The notes under the pieces are model-generated. The model was not told the origin of the DNA. It did not search any database and was given only the letters and a program-made list of their open reading frames with translations. The position numbers and the translations under genes are program-made. Below, piece after piece: positions 9,894-19,331 of a stretch of 64,000 nt of DNA (position 1 is its first letter; every line of letters starts with the position of its first letter). The DNA is taken from assembly GCF_000019685.1 (NCBI RefSeq), contig NC_011229.1, forward strand, positions 124,001 through 188,000, in the 5' to 3' direction. This DNA is from Borrelia duttonii Ly (lineage in GTDB: Bacteria; Spirochaetota; Spirochaetia; Borreliales; Borreliaceae).

Positions 9894-9937
9894 ATAACTA
9901 AATCCTCCTTGAATATTTAAATAAAAAACAAATCAAA

Positions 9938-10540
9938 TTATTTAAGCTGAAAAAGCTTATTTTTAGCAATATTAATATATAAATTATCTTCATAAGAAAA
10001 ATTAGCAATCTTCTCATATATATCAATAGCCAATTTTTTATCTTGTAATTCAACTAATATTGCCTTTCCAAGCAAAGCCCTAATTTTCATAAAATCTAAT
10101 TTAGTTTGATTAATCACATTATCATACATTAACAAAGCATTTTCCACTTGTCCTATTTTTTCATAAATAACAGCTTTATTAATATAAGCTAATTCCCGCT
10201 CAATCCACTTTGACGCAATAACAACATCTAAATCTTTAAGAGCTTCTTCATACAAACCTTTGCTCTGAGAATAAGTAGACTTTGCAAGATAAAAACGTGG
10301 AAGAAATTCATAAGTAATATCATCTTTACTGTTTAAAGCCTTTTCTATTTTAGATTCTAAATTTTGCCTTTCTTCAGTATTTTTTGATTTCAAATAAAGA
10401 TTTAAATCTTGCTCAAGATTTTCTACTATCTCTCCTCCTTCTTTTACATAATTTATATCCGTAAAATCATAAAAATAAATAATAATTCCTACAAAAATAA
10501 TAACTGCAAGAATACCGATAAAAAATTTATTTTTAAACAT
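9938..10540 (-). CDS. Membrane-anchored TPR-like protein
   Basis: 200 residues. One N-terminal membrane helix (about 5-25, IGILAVIIFVGIIIYFY) is followed by a helical, probably extracytoplasmic region with TPR-like repeats (AKSTYSQSKGLYEEALKDLD, then NKAVIYEKIGQVENALLMYD). It overlaps the end of rpsA by 8 bp. The role is unknown; proteins of this build often act as scaffolds in the envelope. From memory it matches BB0126. Confidence 0.75.
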   Translation of the reverse strand: MFKNKFFIGILAVIIFVGIIIYFYDFTDINYVKEGGEIVENLEQDLNLYLKSKNTEERQNLESKIEKALNSKDDITYEFLPRFYLAKSTYSQSKGLYEEALKDLDVVIASKWIERELAYINKAVIYEKIGQVENALLMYDNVINQTKLDFMKIRALLGKAILVELQDKKLAIDIYEKIANFSYEDNLYINIAKNKLFQLK

Positions 10541-12194
10541 CAGAATCCCTCTTTAAAAGATTTGCAAATGGCTTATAAGATTCCTCATCATCCTCCTTAA
10601 ATAGATAAGAAGAAATTTCTTCGCTCGATTTTTGTTCTTTATATGCCTTGTAAGAAAGCAAAACCAATTTATTCTTAAAGTCAATATTGGTGATTATAAC
10701 CTTAATTTTATCCCCAACATTTAACTTTTCAAAAGTCTCCAAACTAGACTCTTTTGTATCTCCAAGTTGAATTTTACTAATAAAGCCCATAATTTTACCA
10801 TAAACTCTTACTTGAACCCCCTTAGATCTCTTTTCCATAATTTCAACTTCAAGAACATCACCTTTTTTATAACTCTTAGAAAAATCATCCCAAGGATTTT
10901 CTTCTAATTGTTTAATTCCCAACTTAATATTTTGCCTTTTAGCATCAAATTCTATAACTTTACCACTAATAGAACTACCAAGCTCAAAGTATTTCTCAGG
11001 ATTAACTTCCTCAACCCAAGAGATATCAAATTTACTAATATATGCATCTATACCCTCTTCTATACTTACAAAAGCACCAGTTTTGGTAATATTTTTAACA
11101 ACACCCTGAACAACCTTCCCAACACCACACCTATCAGCCAAATTATTCCATGGATTCTCATTGACTTGTTTAATACCTAAAGAAATTTTTTGATTTTCTT
11201 TATCTATCTCTAAAATCTTAACTTCTACAATTTGTCCAACCTTTACCAATTCCTGAGGACTTTTTATAGATCTTACCCAAGAAAAATTACTAATATGAAG
11301 AAATCCTGATATTGCACTATCAAGTTCAACAACAGCACCAAAAGGTAATATTTTAACAATCTTTCCCTTTACAATACTCTCAACCTTATATTTAGATTCA
11401 ACAGAATCCCAAGGATTTACCTTTAAAGCCTTAAGGGATAATTCCATTTTGCCTGTATTTGTACTCAACTTAATAATCTTCAATCTTAATTTATCATCAA
11501 CATGAATAAAATCTTCAACATTCTCAACACGATTAAATGCAATATTTCTCTTATGCAAAACTCCTAAAACAAGATTCTTAATCCTTATAATAGCACCATA
11601 ATCTGTAATCTTCTCAACAATACCATCAACTATATCTCCTTCACTATAAGAACTAACAAGCTCTTTTCGCTTCAGAAACTCCCGTTCTCTCTCTAAAGTA
11701 CGCCTATCAAGAATAAGCCTAAGACCATCAGATTTATCTGCCTGAATAACATAAAATTCAACTACAGAACCTCTTTTTAATTTTTCATCTCTCAATTGAG
11801 AACTTAAATAAAATGGCATAAACCCAGTAACATTATCATTAATCTGAACTTTATATCCACTTGAAAGTTCAACTAAAATTTTGCCTTTAAGTACTTTTCT
11901 ATTCGCAATATATTCATCAATTTTATCTTGCAAATTAAGAGAATCAAGTTTCGATACACTAAGAACCAAACCTAATTCTCCTCCTACTTTTGTAACTATT
12001 GCATCAAGTTTATCTCCAACATTTGGAATGGTCTCAAATTCATCAATTTTAATAAAACCCTCAGACTTATAACCAATATCTACAAGTACATAATCTTTCA
12101 TAATATTTATAACAATACCAGAAACACTACTACCTAGTTCTACCTTCTCAAGAACCTTTAGATAATTTTCTTGTAAATCTTCTTGATTTTCCAT
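10533..12194 (-). CDS. rpsA: 30S ribosomal protein S1, six S1 domains
   Basis: 553 residues with six consecutive S1 RNA-binding domains. Their starts can be read as GSSVSGIVINI, KVLKGKILVEL, GDIVDGIVEKI, ESIVKGKIVKI, GKVVQGVVKNI and GDVLEVEIMEK. Domains 3-5 are the best conserved, including the NPWD linkers that follow them. S1 brings mRNA to the 30S subunit and matters most for messages with weak ribosome-binding sites, which is relevant here because several genes in this window have odd starts. ATG at 12194 is preferred (AGAGAGG five bases upstream) over the GTG at 12200, which touches that site. It follows cmk, as in many bacteria (cmk-rpsA). Confidence 0.95.
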   Translation of the reverse strand: MENQEDLQENYLKVLEKVELGSSVSGIVINIMKDYVLVDIGYKSEGFIKIDEFETIPNVGDKLDAIVTKVGGELGLVLSVSKLDSLNLQDKIDEYIANRKVLKGKILVELSSGYKVQINDNVTGFMPFYLSSQLRDEKLKRGSVVEFYVIQADKSDGLRLILDRRTLEREREFLKRKELVSSYSEGDIVDGIVEKITDYGAIIRIKNLVLGVLHKRNIAFNRVENVEDFIHVDDKLRLKIIKLSTNTGKMELSLKALKVNPWDSVESKYKVESIVKGKIVKILPFGAVVELDSAISGFLHISNFSWVRSIKSPQELVKVGQIVEVKILEIDKENQKISLGIKQVNENPWNNLADRCGVGKVVQGVVKNITKTGAFVSIEEGIDAYISKFDISWVEEVNPEKYFELGSSISGKVIEFDAKRQNIKLGIKQLEENPWDDFSKSYKKGDVLEVEIMEKRSKGVQVRVYGKIMGFISKIQLGDTKESSLETFEKLNVGDKIKVIITNIDFKNKLVLLSYKAYKEQKSSEEISSYLFKEDDEESYKPFANLLKRDSDV

Positions 12195-12207
12195 TCTCAC
12201 CTCTCTA

Positions 12208-12864
12208 TCACTTTTTTTTCAAATTAAACGTCTTTATGATAATATCACATACATCATCTAAACTTTTATAGCTTGTATCAATATAAAAAACCCCTTTACC
12301 CAACTTCAATTTACCATACTCTTTATTTTGATCAATTTCATCTCGCTTCTCAAGTGCCTGCTCCAGTTCAATTAAAGCCATATCATCATCCCTTTGATTA
12401 TACCGTCTTAAAGTTCTCACTTCAACAGAAGCATCAAGATATATTTTAATCTTAGCTTCTGGAAATACTACAGTAGTAATATCTCTACCCTCTATTATAT
12501 AATCATCATCTTGAATTTTAACTATTTCTCTTAATTTTTTATTCACAATCTTCCTAATATTTACATAAGAAGAATAAAGAGAAACTTGAAAATCTATTTT
12601 TTCAGTTAAAATATGACTTATAACATCAACACCATTTAAAAGAAAAGAATTATCATTATATTTAATATCATTTTGAGATATTAAATCCACAAGTTTACTC
12701 TCATTAAGCAAATCATACTCATTTAAAGTAAATCTTTGAGCAATTAAAGTTATTATTCTATACAAATAACCAGAACTAATAAATTTAAAACCCAATTTCA
12801 TACTCAATGCTTTTGAAACAGAACTTTTTCCTGAAGCTGAAGGTCCATCAATTGCTATTATCAC
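12208..12864 (-). CDS. cmk: Cytidylate kinase
   Basis: 218 residues. It phosphorylates CMP and dCMP with ATP. The P-loop GPSASGKSS (residues ~7-15), SSGYLYR (usually TGAMYR), EGRDITTVVFPEA and the Arg-rich lid RRYNQRDDD are present. The start is GTG at 12864, whose GTGA overlaps the rluB stop TGA, with GGGGG 7 nt upstream, so translation is probably coupled to rluB. Confidence 0.93.
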   Translation of the reverse strand: MIIAIDGPSASGKSSVSKALSMKLGFKFISSGYLYRIITLIAQRFTLNEYDLLNESKLVDLISQNDIKYNDNSFLLNGVDVISHILTEKIDFQVSLYSSYVNIRKIVNKKLREIVKIQDDDYIIEGRDITTVVFPEAKIKIYLDASVEVRTLRRYNQRDDDMALIELEQALEKRDEIDQNKEYGKLKLGKGVFYIDTSYKSLDDVCDIIIKTFNLKKK

Positions 12865-13607
12865 ATCAATGCCCCCAAAAACTGAGTTTTTAATTTATTA
12901 ATTTTAGCTAAAGACAAAACCTTAATTTGTCCTTCTTTCAAATTACTCAATGTAATATTACCTATCCTAACTCTATGCACTTTCTTTAAAAAGATATTCC
13001 TACTTAAAAAAACTTTACGAATTTCTCTATTTTTACCTTCTGTTAAAATTAACCTGGCTGTATTATTACCAAGCATAACATAAGACTTTAACTTAAAAAG
13101 TTCATTATCAACTTTTATTCCATTCTTAAAATTAACAAGCAAATCTTCACTAACAACCCTTTTTGATTCAATAATATATTCCTTTTCTATTTCATTCTTT
13201 GGATGCACAATACTATTTGCAAACCGACCATCATTAGTAAAAAGCAAAAGACCAGAACTTTTAAAATCAAGCCTGCCAATTGAAAATAAACGTTCTCTAA
13301 ATAAAGGCTGAACCAAAGATATTGCCAATTTTCTTCCCATTGGATCAAAATTTGAACAAAGGTAATTTATAGGTTTATTAAGAGCAATATAAATTTTATT
13401 TACAACTTTAGAATCTTGAAAAACAAACACTTGTTTTCCATACTCCACTCTATCACCCAAGAAAACTTTATCTCCAAGCTTAGCAAAAATGCCATTTACT
13501 TTGATAAGATTTTTTCTTATAAGCTCTTCGCAAAACCTCCTAGAACCTATACCTTTTTCTGCCAAAAAAACATGTACTCTAAGCCCTTTGCTGTTTATAT
13601 TCGTCAA
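12861..13607 (-). CDS. rluB: rRNA pseudouridine synthase, RluB/RsuA family
   Basis: 248 residues. An N-terminal S4 RNA-binding domain (VHVFLAEKGIGSRRFCEELI) is followed by the pseudouridine synthase domain with the catalytic Asp in IGRLDFKSSGLLLFTNDG and the ending ILTEGKNREIRKVF. It most likely modifies 23S rRNA (RluB, U2605 in E. coli), although RsuA and RluE are hard to separate by eye. The start is TTG at 13607, overlapping the end of scpA by 29 bp. Gene order scpA-rluB-cmk matches many bacteria, except that scpB is missing. Confidence 0.9.
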   Translation of the reverse strand: MTNINSKGLRVHVFLAEKGIGSRRFCEELIRKNLIKVNGIFAKLGDKVFLGDRVEYGKQVFVFQDSKVVNKIYIALNKPINYLCSNFDPMGRKLAISLVQPLFRERLFSIGRLDFKSSGLLLFTNDGRFANSIVHPKNEIEKEYIIESKRVVSEDLLVNFKNGIKVDNELFKLKSYVMLGNNTARLILTEGKNREIRKVFLSRNIFLKKVHRVRIGNITLSNLKEGQIKVLSLAKINKLKTQFLGALM

Positions 13608-14352
13608 TACCTCTTCCCTTTATTACAATTAATTCATTATTTACATAAACCAAATCTATAACATTTGACATTTTATATTCAAGAACGATTAAAAAATAAC
13701 AAAATCTCTCAAAAAAGTAAAATTTATCATCTAAACGCAATAAAAATTCAAATCTACACTTATCCTCTTTAGCCAAAAGTAACATGATTTTATTTTTTTT
13801 ATCTGCAATCTTAGCATCATAAGTATCTAAAACAATATTAAACCTAAATCTATCAGATAAAATATCATTTCGTTCTTTACTGACCCTCATTGTTCTATCT
13901 TTATTCTTAACTTCATTAATATTAGCAATATAATTCTTCGCATCATCTACATTTTGTAAAAAGACAACATTTTCCTTTAAAAAAGGAAATTTAGATATAT
14001 CTAAACATACTTCATCTTTTTTTCGAACAAATTTTCTAGACACCACATATTTATCACTAAATTTCATCAACTTATTAACTATTTCTTTTTCAACAAATTT
14101 TCGATCTTTTAATTTAACTGGATAGAGTACTTGGGTTTTTAAATAAAGCAAACTAGTTGTAAAAGAATAAAATTTAATTAATTCTCTAACATCCATTTCA
14201 ATATTTTCAGAAAACGCTAAAAAATCTTCTATTATTTGATTTAAATTAAAAGTCTTAAGAATTTCTCTTTTATTTCTTATGTAATCAAAAAAGACCCCTA
14301 TTTCTCCTTTAAAATCATTACAAACAATCAAATAATTATCTAAATTCATCAT
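13579..14352 (-). CDS. scpA: ScpA-like segregation and condensation protein (diverged)
   Basis: 257 residues. The N-terminal part resembles ScpA, the kleisin that closes the SMC ring: FKGEIGVFFDYIRNKR stands for FEGPLDLLLHLIRK, then NLNQIIEDFLAF and LLYLKTQVLYP for LLxIKSRMLLP. The C-terminal half is poorly conserved but is rich in charge and ends in a short winged-helix-like region (RFEFLLRLDDKFYFFERFCYFL). Position directly before rluB supports the call, because scpA-scpB-rluB is a common order. No scpB lies here. Start at one of the tandem ATG codons 14352/14349. Confidence 0.72.
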   Translation of the reverse strand: MMNLDNYLIVCNDFKGEIGVFFDYIRNKREILKTFNLNQIIEDFLAFSENIEMDVRELIKFYSFTTSLLYLKTQVLYPVKLKDRKFVEKEIVNKLMKFSDKYVVSRKFVRKKDEVCLDISKFPFLKENVVFLQNVDDAKNYIANINEVKNKDRTMRVSKERNDILSDRFRFNIVLDTYDAKIADKKNKIMLLLAKEDKCRFEFLLRLDDKFYFFERFCYFLIVLEYKMSNVIDLVYVNNELIVIKGRGIDEYKQQRA

Positions 14353-14360
14353 TTCTTATT

Positions 14361-15452
14361 TTATTCTTTATTTTCCTCACTCTTAGAAATATCAACTGTA
14401 AGAGAATCTTGACTAGGACTTTCAAATATTATTTTTCTAAGTTTATTTTCAAGTTCATTTGCAAGGGCTTTTTCCTTAAAAAGATACTCAATAACATTTT
14501 CTCTACCTTGTCCTAAGTTATCATCTCCCATAGCATACCAAGAACCTGATTTTTGAACCAAATTATATTTAATAGCAGCATCTAATATACTCGCCTCACG
14601 CGAAATACCTTTACCAAAATAAACTATAAGTTCGGCTTTACGAAAAGGAGGTGCCACTTTATTTTTAACAACCTTAACTCTTATCTTGTTACCAATAACA
14701 TTATCTGAAGAACTGCCTATAACTTGCTCAACCTTTCTAACTTCAAGACGAAGGGAAGAATAAAATTTCAAAGCATTTCCTCCAGTAGTAGTCTCTGGAC
14801 TACCAAAGACTAAACCAATTTTCATTCTTATTTGATTAATAAACATAATACAAGTATTAGATTTTGAAAGTATGGCTGTAATTTTCCTTAAAGCCTTACT
14901 CATAAGTCTTGCTTGAAGTCCAATTTGAGTATCACCCATCTCGCCATCAATTTCTGCTTGTGGCGTCAAAGCCGCAACAGAATCAACAACAATTAAATCA
15001 ACTCCACCACTCCTAATTAAATATTCAGCAATATCAAGGGCTTGTTCTCCTGTATCAGGTTGACTAAGCCAAAGTTCATTAATATTAACACCCAAGGCCC
15101 TTGCATAAACAGGATCAAGAGCATGTTCAGCATCAATAAAAGCCGCAATTCCACCTGTCTTTTGAATCTCAGCAATTGCTTGAAGAGTTAAAGTAGTTTT
15201 ACCAGAAGACTCAGGACCAAAAATTTCCACTACTCTGCCTCTAGGATACCCACCAATACCAATTGCCTCATCAAGCAAAATAGAACCACTAGGTATGCTC
15301 TCTAAATATTTTCCTACAGGAGATTCTCCCATTTTAATAAGACTTCCTTTTCCAAAATCCTTCTCTATTTGCACTCTAGCAAGTTCAATGGCTTTTTCTT
15401 TGTTCAATTTATTTTTCAAAGAATCATCCATTGGATCTTTTAATTTTGACAT
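14361..15452 (-). CDS. recA: Recombinase A
   Basis: 363 residues. Walker [10 protein letters not shown] (79-87), the Walker B region [12 protein letters not shown], the loop-1/loop-2 area with MSKALRKIT and [16 protein letters not shown], and a short acidic C-terminal tail ([10 protein letters not shown]) are all standard. It catalyses strand exchange. It lies 8 bp before scpA and 10 bp after greA inside the superoperon. I see no LexA-type SOS box upstream, which fits its expression from a housekeeping operon. Confidence 0.97.
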   Translation of the reverse strand: MSKLKDPMDDSLKNKLNKEKAIELARVQIEKDFGKGSLIKMGESPVGKYLESIPSGSILLDEAIGIGGYPRGRVVEIFGPESSGKTTLTLQAIAEIQKTGGIAAFIDAEHALDPVYARALGVNINELWLSQPDTGEQALDIAEYLIRSGGVDLIVVDSVAALTPQAEIDGEMGDTQIGLQARLMSKALRKITAILSKSNTCIMFINQIRMKIGLVFGSPETTTGGNALKFYSSLRLEVRKVEQVIGSSSDNVIGNKIRVKVVKNKVAPPFRKAELIVYFGKGISREASILDAAIKYNLVQKSGSWYAMGDDNLGQGRENVIEYLFKEKALANELENKLRKIIFESPSQDSLTVDISKSEENKE

Positions 15453-15462
15453 CTTATCTCTC

Positions 15463-18165
15463 TCAATTAATTTTGGCAGGCTCTATCTTCTTAACATAAT
15501 ATTGAAAATGAGTATCATTTATAACAAAATCAAGACTATCACCTTCCCGAGAATCTAACAAATTTTCTCCAAAAGGTGATTTATAAGATATAATACCTTC
15601 ATCAGGATTTGATTCCCAAGGACCAAATATTAAATAAGACTCCTCTCGTTCCGTATCTTTATTAATCATAGTAACTTTCGTTCCAAATCCAACAACAGAA
15701 CTTTGAAGTTCTTTAATATCAATAACCTTAGCAACATCTATCTCAGACATAAGAGTATTTAATCTCTTTGTTAAAAACTGTTGTCTCTCTTTTGCAGAAT
15801 GATATTCTGCATTTTCTTTTAAATCACCAAGTTCACGTGCCTTACCAATTTCTTTCGAATTTTCTGGTATTTCTACATCTTTTAAATATTGTAATTCTTT
15901 TTGCTTTTTGCTAAGAGAACTTAAAATAGTTAAAAATCCTATCTCAACCTTATCTCCTGAAACTTGCATCTTCTCGTCTTCAAATTCAATATTACCAAAT
16001 ACAGTTCTTATTGCAGTTTTAATATGTATTAAATCTTTTGGCGGAAAATCTCTTATGTAAAAACAAGTCATATATATCCTCTTAGCAAGTTCCTCATCCA
16101 TAACATTACTTAAAACAATACTAAGATATTTATCTTTAATTAAAAGATTACTTACCATCTTATAAATCCGCTTATTAGCAACAGAATTATTTTTATTATT
16201 AATCTTAATAACACTATCTGTTAAAATTTTAATCAAATTTACCAATAAATCTGCATCAGAATAATCTAAATTAAGAGAATAAGAAGTATAATGTTTTAAA
16301 ATCCAAATATAAGCATCTTTATACATCTTATAATTCTTGGTAACATAATTAAAAAGATGTTCGGTTTCTTTTATATCTTCTTTATAAAGAGAATCAATTA
16401 ATTTTTTATTCACATAACAAGGAAAAAGCTGCTTATAATAAGCAACCCAATCAACCAATTCTTCTTTAATCAAAGATATCAATTCCTTTTTAATATCTGC
16501 ATTCAAAATAGCATCAAAAAGATCAACTATACTCTTAGAATATTCCTTCAAGAGAACTTCTAAATTAATATCTCTTTCAATATTAATTTTTAAAGCAATC
16601 TTATCATCAAAATCTTTTAAAGATTTAAGTATTACGTAAGAACTTATAACATAATGATCAACTTTTGCAAAATTATTAACATAAATCAAAAAATAATTTA
16701 ACATTTCTTCTTCAATATGTGAATCTTTTACAATACCACCAGAAGTATAATAATGCATAAAAATTTCATATCTTTTATAAAAATCTTTTTCTACCTTAAA
16801 CTTATCATAAATCTTTTCATTAAAATTAGAAGCTCGCTCATTATATATATAACAGTCAGCTTTTCCAGATGCCATAACAAAATGAGGATTATCTTTTAAA
16901 ATTTGTTTAGCTTTCACACTCCATAAATTCCAAGCACTCTGAGTCATCAAACTTGGAACAAGTTCTCTTTTAATCCCTTTAAGATCAATCGACTTATAAC
17001 TTTTAATAATTACTTTTAACGCCCATTCAATATCTCTCTTTAGATGCTCAACAAGCTCTTCTTTAGGTTTAATAGCCTTTAAAACTCTAATATCTTCCCT
17101 CTCAAGAGGAGATAAAGCAGATATAGCCATATCAAAACTAATAAAATGTCCGCGTTTAGATACAAAATCAACTAAAATACCCTGATCATTTACATCTTTA
17201 ACTATTCCTACAAACCAAGTCTGATGATAAACAAAATTGCCTTTAGCAAAAAACAAATATTTTTCAAAATCAGAATAAACATCAACAAAATTTTTATCTA
17301 AATTTTCAATATCAGACTTTTCAAGATACTCTTCGATATTATTAACATCCTTATACTTTTCTCTTAAAAAAATCACTAAATTTTCTCTTGCTTTCTGATT
17401 TTTATTATCAAGTTTTAAAATTCCTTTTAAAATTTCTATTGTCTCATCGATATTGCCACTTACAGAATAATGTTCATACAAATCTTCATAAAGAACCACT
17501 ACCTTTTTAAAACCAAGTTCTTTTTCAACTTTCTGAAGGATTAACAAAAAGGAATCAAAATCATCAGAGACATATCTTATCAATTTAGACCATATTTCTC
17601 TAATGCCTGACATTTGTTTTTTATCTATAAAACGATAAATAGCCTTTCTAAAAAAATATATTGATTTTTGCAAATCAACATTCTCATAATGAGTAGCAAG
17701 TTGTCTTACAAAAACAGTATCATCAACATCAGCTTCAACAATACGCATCCAAATACTTGGCAACTTATCATTTTCATTATTTTGTGCATATATCTTTGCA
17801 AGTGTATAGAGTGCATGCTTGTTCTCAGAAGTTAAAAGCATCTTGTGACATATATGCTCAACAAGAGACCACTTTAAGTTCTGAGAAAACAAATCTACAA
17901 CTGTAAGCAAACTCATATCATTAAGTGGTCTTCTACTATATATAAGCATTCCTGAAATATAAAGACCAGCAATACTTTTCTTGATATCTTTTAAATGCTT
18001 ACCACAAATATCCAAAGCTTCTTCTGTTAAATTTTCAGAAATTATATTATCTATTAACTCATCCAATTCCTTTATCTTAGCAAGAGAATAATTGTTAACA
18101 ACTATTCTTGTCCATTTATCCTCTTGCAAGATATTATCTAATCTTTCTATAGTAATATTAGACAT
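15463..18165 (-). CDS. greA: Transcript cleavage factor GreA with a ~750-residue helical N-terminal extension
   Basis: 900 residues against about 158 for normal GreA. Residues ~750-900 are a complete GreA: the coiled coil carries the tip motif [20 protein letters not shown] (acidic Asp and Glu at ~781-784) and the C-terminal globular domain ends in SREGDSLDF...YYVKKIEP. The first ~750 residues are helical and repeat-like (TPR-type pieces such as [20 protein letters not shown] and [20 protein letters not shown]), with a small beta-rich insert near 320-345 ([18 protein letters not shown]) that resembles a KOW/CarD-like barrel. GreA rescues backtracked RNA polymerase. I know this fusion from other Borrelia genomes; its purpose is unknown. 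Confidence 0.92.
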   Translation of the reverse strand: MSNITIERLDNILQEDKWTRIVVNNYSLAKIKELDELIDNIISENLTEEALDICGKHLKDIKKSIAGLYISGMLIYSRRPLNDMSLLTVVDLFSQNLKWSLVEHICHKMLLTSENKHALYTLAKIYAQNNENDKLPSIWMRIVEADVDDTVFVRQLATHYENVDLQKSIYFFRKAIYRFIDKKQMSGIREIWSKLIRYVSDDFDSFLLILQKVEKELGFKKVVVLYEDLYEHYSVSGNIDETIEILKGILKLDNKNQKARENLVIFLREKYKDVNNIEEYLEKSDIENLDKNFVDVYSDFEKYLFFAKGNFVYHQTWFVGIVKDVNDQGILVDFVSKRGHFISFDMAISALSPLEREDIRVLKAIKPKEELVEHLKRDIEWALKVIIKSYKSIDLKGIKRELVPSLMTQSAWNLWSVKAKQILKDNPHFVMASGKADCYIYNERASNFNEKIYDKFKVEKDFYKRYEIFMHYYTSGGIVKDSHIEEEMLNYFLIYVNNFAKVDHYVISSYVILKSLKDFDDKIALKINIERDINLEVLLKEYSKSIVDLFDAILNADIKKELISLIKEELVDWVAYYKQLFPCYVNKKLIDSLYKEDIKETEHLFNYVTKNYKMYKDAYIWILKHYTSYSLNLDYSDADLLVNLIKILTDSVIKINNKNNSVANKRIYKMVSNLLIKDKYLSIVLSNVMDEELAKRIYMTCFYIRDFPPKDLIHIKTAIRTVFGNIEFEDEKMQVSGDKVEIGFLTILSSLSKKQKELQYLKDVEIPENSKEIGKARELGDLKENAEYHSAKERQQFLTKRLNTLMSEIDVAKVIDIKELQSSVVGFGTKVTMINKDTEREESYLIFGPWESNPDEGIISYKSPFGENLLDSREGDSLDFVINDTHFQYYVKKIEPAKIN

Positions 18166-18200
18166 TCAACTCTCCTAATATCAATTTTATTAAAACCAAT

Positions 18201-19145
18201 CTAATTGACATATTGCTGATATATTCCTATATCTATTTCTTTAATATAAGATAAAATTTCATCGATTCTAACACGATCTTCTTTTATCCTTACATAATGA
18301 TCAATAAGCCAAAAATATTTATTAATAAGCCTTGGAAGCAATATGCTCTCATTTATTGATCTATAAGACTTTTCTTTAAGTTCATTACGCAAACTATAAA
18401 CAGATTGCTTTAAATGACCAAGCTCAATAGGCCTCAATTCTCTTTTTATATTAAAAACACCATTAAGTGCACCATAAACAGGTATCCACTCTTTAATAAG
18501 AGTATCAGAAATATTTCTATCACTCTTAATAGCTTCTACTAATTTAAGTATCATTTCAGATTCAAGCGCATCTATATCGATCTTTTGAGGATTAATAAAA
18601 AAAGCTTCTCTAAACAATACCTTGGCTTCTTTAATCTCATCAATAAGAGCATAAGAATCAGCAAGCTCAGCAACCACATCTGCATTATCCTTTGCATCTC
18701 CCAATATTTGTAAAAAAACAGCTATAGCTCTCTCATAATTACCCATTCCTTTATAAGACTTAGCAATCTTTATTAAAATGTCTAGATTTTCTGGTTGTAA
18801 CCTATATATATTTTGATATATATTCAAACATAACTGAAATACAAAATACTTAATTGAGTTACGCCCTTGAATAAAATCAAAATTCATTTTTTTTAAATAT
18901 CTTCTAGCAAAATTATTCCATTCTCTTGTTAAAAATTCGGCCTTTTCATAATCCTTATCTATTCTATCAAGACTTTCAATTTGACCATTCCAATATACAG
19001 AACTCTTTAAAGCCGTCAAAATTTCAACATTGTCAAAATCAAGAGAATGCGCTTCTTCTGATTTCATCAAAGCTGTTTTAAAATCACCTTTTTTGAAACT
19101 TAAATAAATATCTTTGATTAATTCCGCGATTTTTTCTGATGACAC
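18201..19145 (-). CDS. Cytoplasmic TPR-like protein, first gene of the superoperon
   Basis: 314 residues, no signal peptide or membrane helix. TPR-like units are visible at ~8-40 (LSFKKGDFKTALMKSEEAHS) and ~120-185 (IAKSYKGMGNYERAIAVFLQ, then LADSYALIDEIKEAKVLFRE). The C-terminal third is helical without a recognised domain. It is directly upstream of the greA fusion, whose extension is also TPR-like, so the two may act together; that is inference. Start GTG at 19145 with GGTAGGA close upstream. Confidence 0.75.
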   Translation of the reverse strand: MSSEKIAELIKDIYLSFKKGDFKTALMKSEEAHSLDFDNVEILTALKSSVYWNGQIESLDRIDKDYEKAEFLTREWNNFARRYLKKMNFDFIQGRNSIKYFVFQLCLNIYQNIYRLQPENLDILIKIAKSYKGMGNYERAIAVFLQILGDAKDNADVVAELADSYALIDEIKEAKVLFREAFFINPQKIDIDALESEMILKLVEAIKSDRNISDTLIKEWIPVYGALNGVFNIKRELRPIELGHLKQSVYSLRNELKEKSYRSINESILLPRLINKYFWLIDHYVRIKEDRVRIDEILSYIKEIDIGIYQQYVN

Positions 19146-19191
19146 ATTCCTACCACTTTACAATATGTATAAATCCCAAACGACTTATATA

Positions 19192-19219
19192 ATTATAACA
19201 TTAATAAATTTTTAGTCAA
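19192..19219 (-). promoter_or_regulatory. Strong sigma-70 promoter for the greA-recA-rpsA-rseP superoperon
   Basis: On the minus strand: TTGACT (19219-19214), a 16-bp spacer, then a perfect TATAAT (19197-19192). This is among the best matches to consensus in the window. Transcription would begin near 19185, about 40 nt before the first gene. No comparably good promoter was noticed inside the following 16 kb, though I did not scan coding regions thoroughly. Confidence 0.7.
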
Positions 19220-19331
19220 ACTAACATCCATTTAAAACAAAACAACAATATTATTTTATTTATCATTTTTTTAAGATAATATTTATATATAAAAATATTA
19301 AAAATAATATCATGAGGGTAAGTTCAACTTT

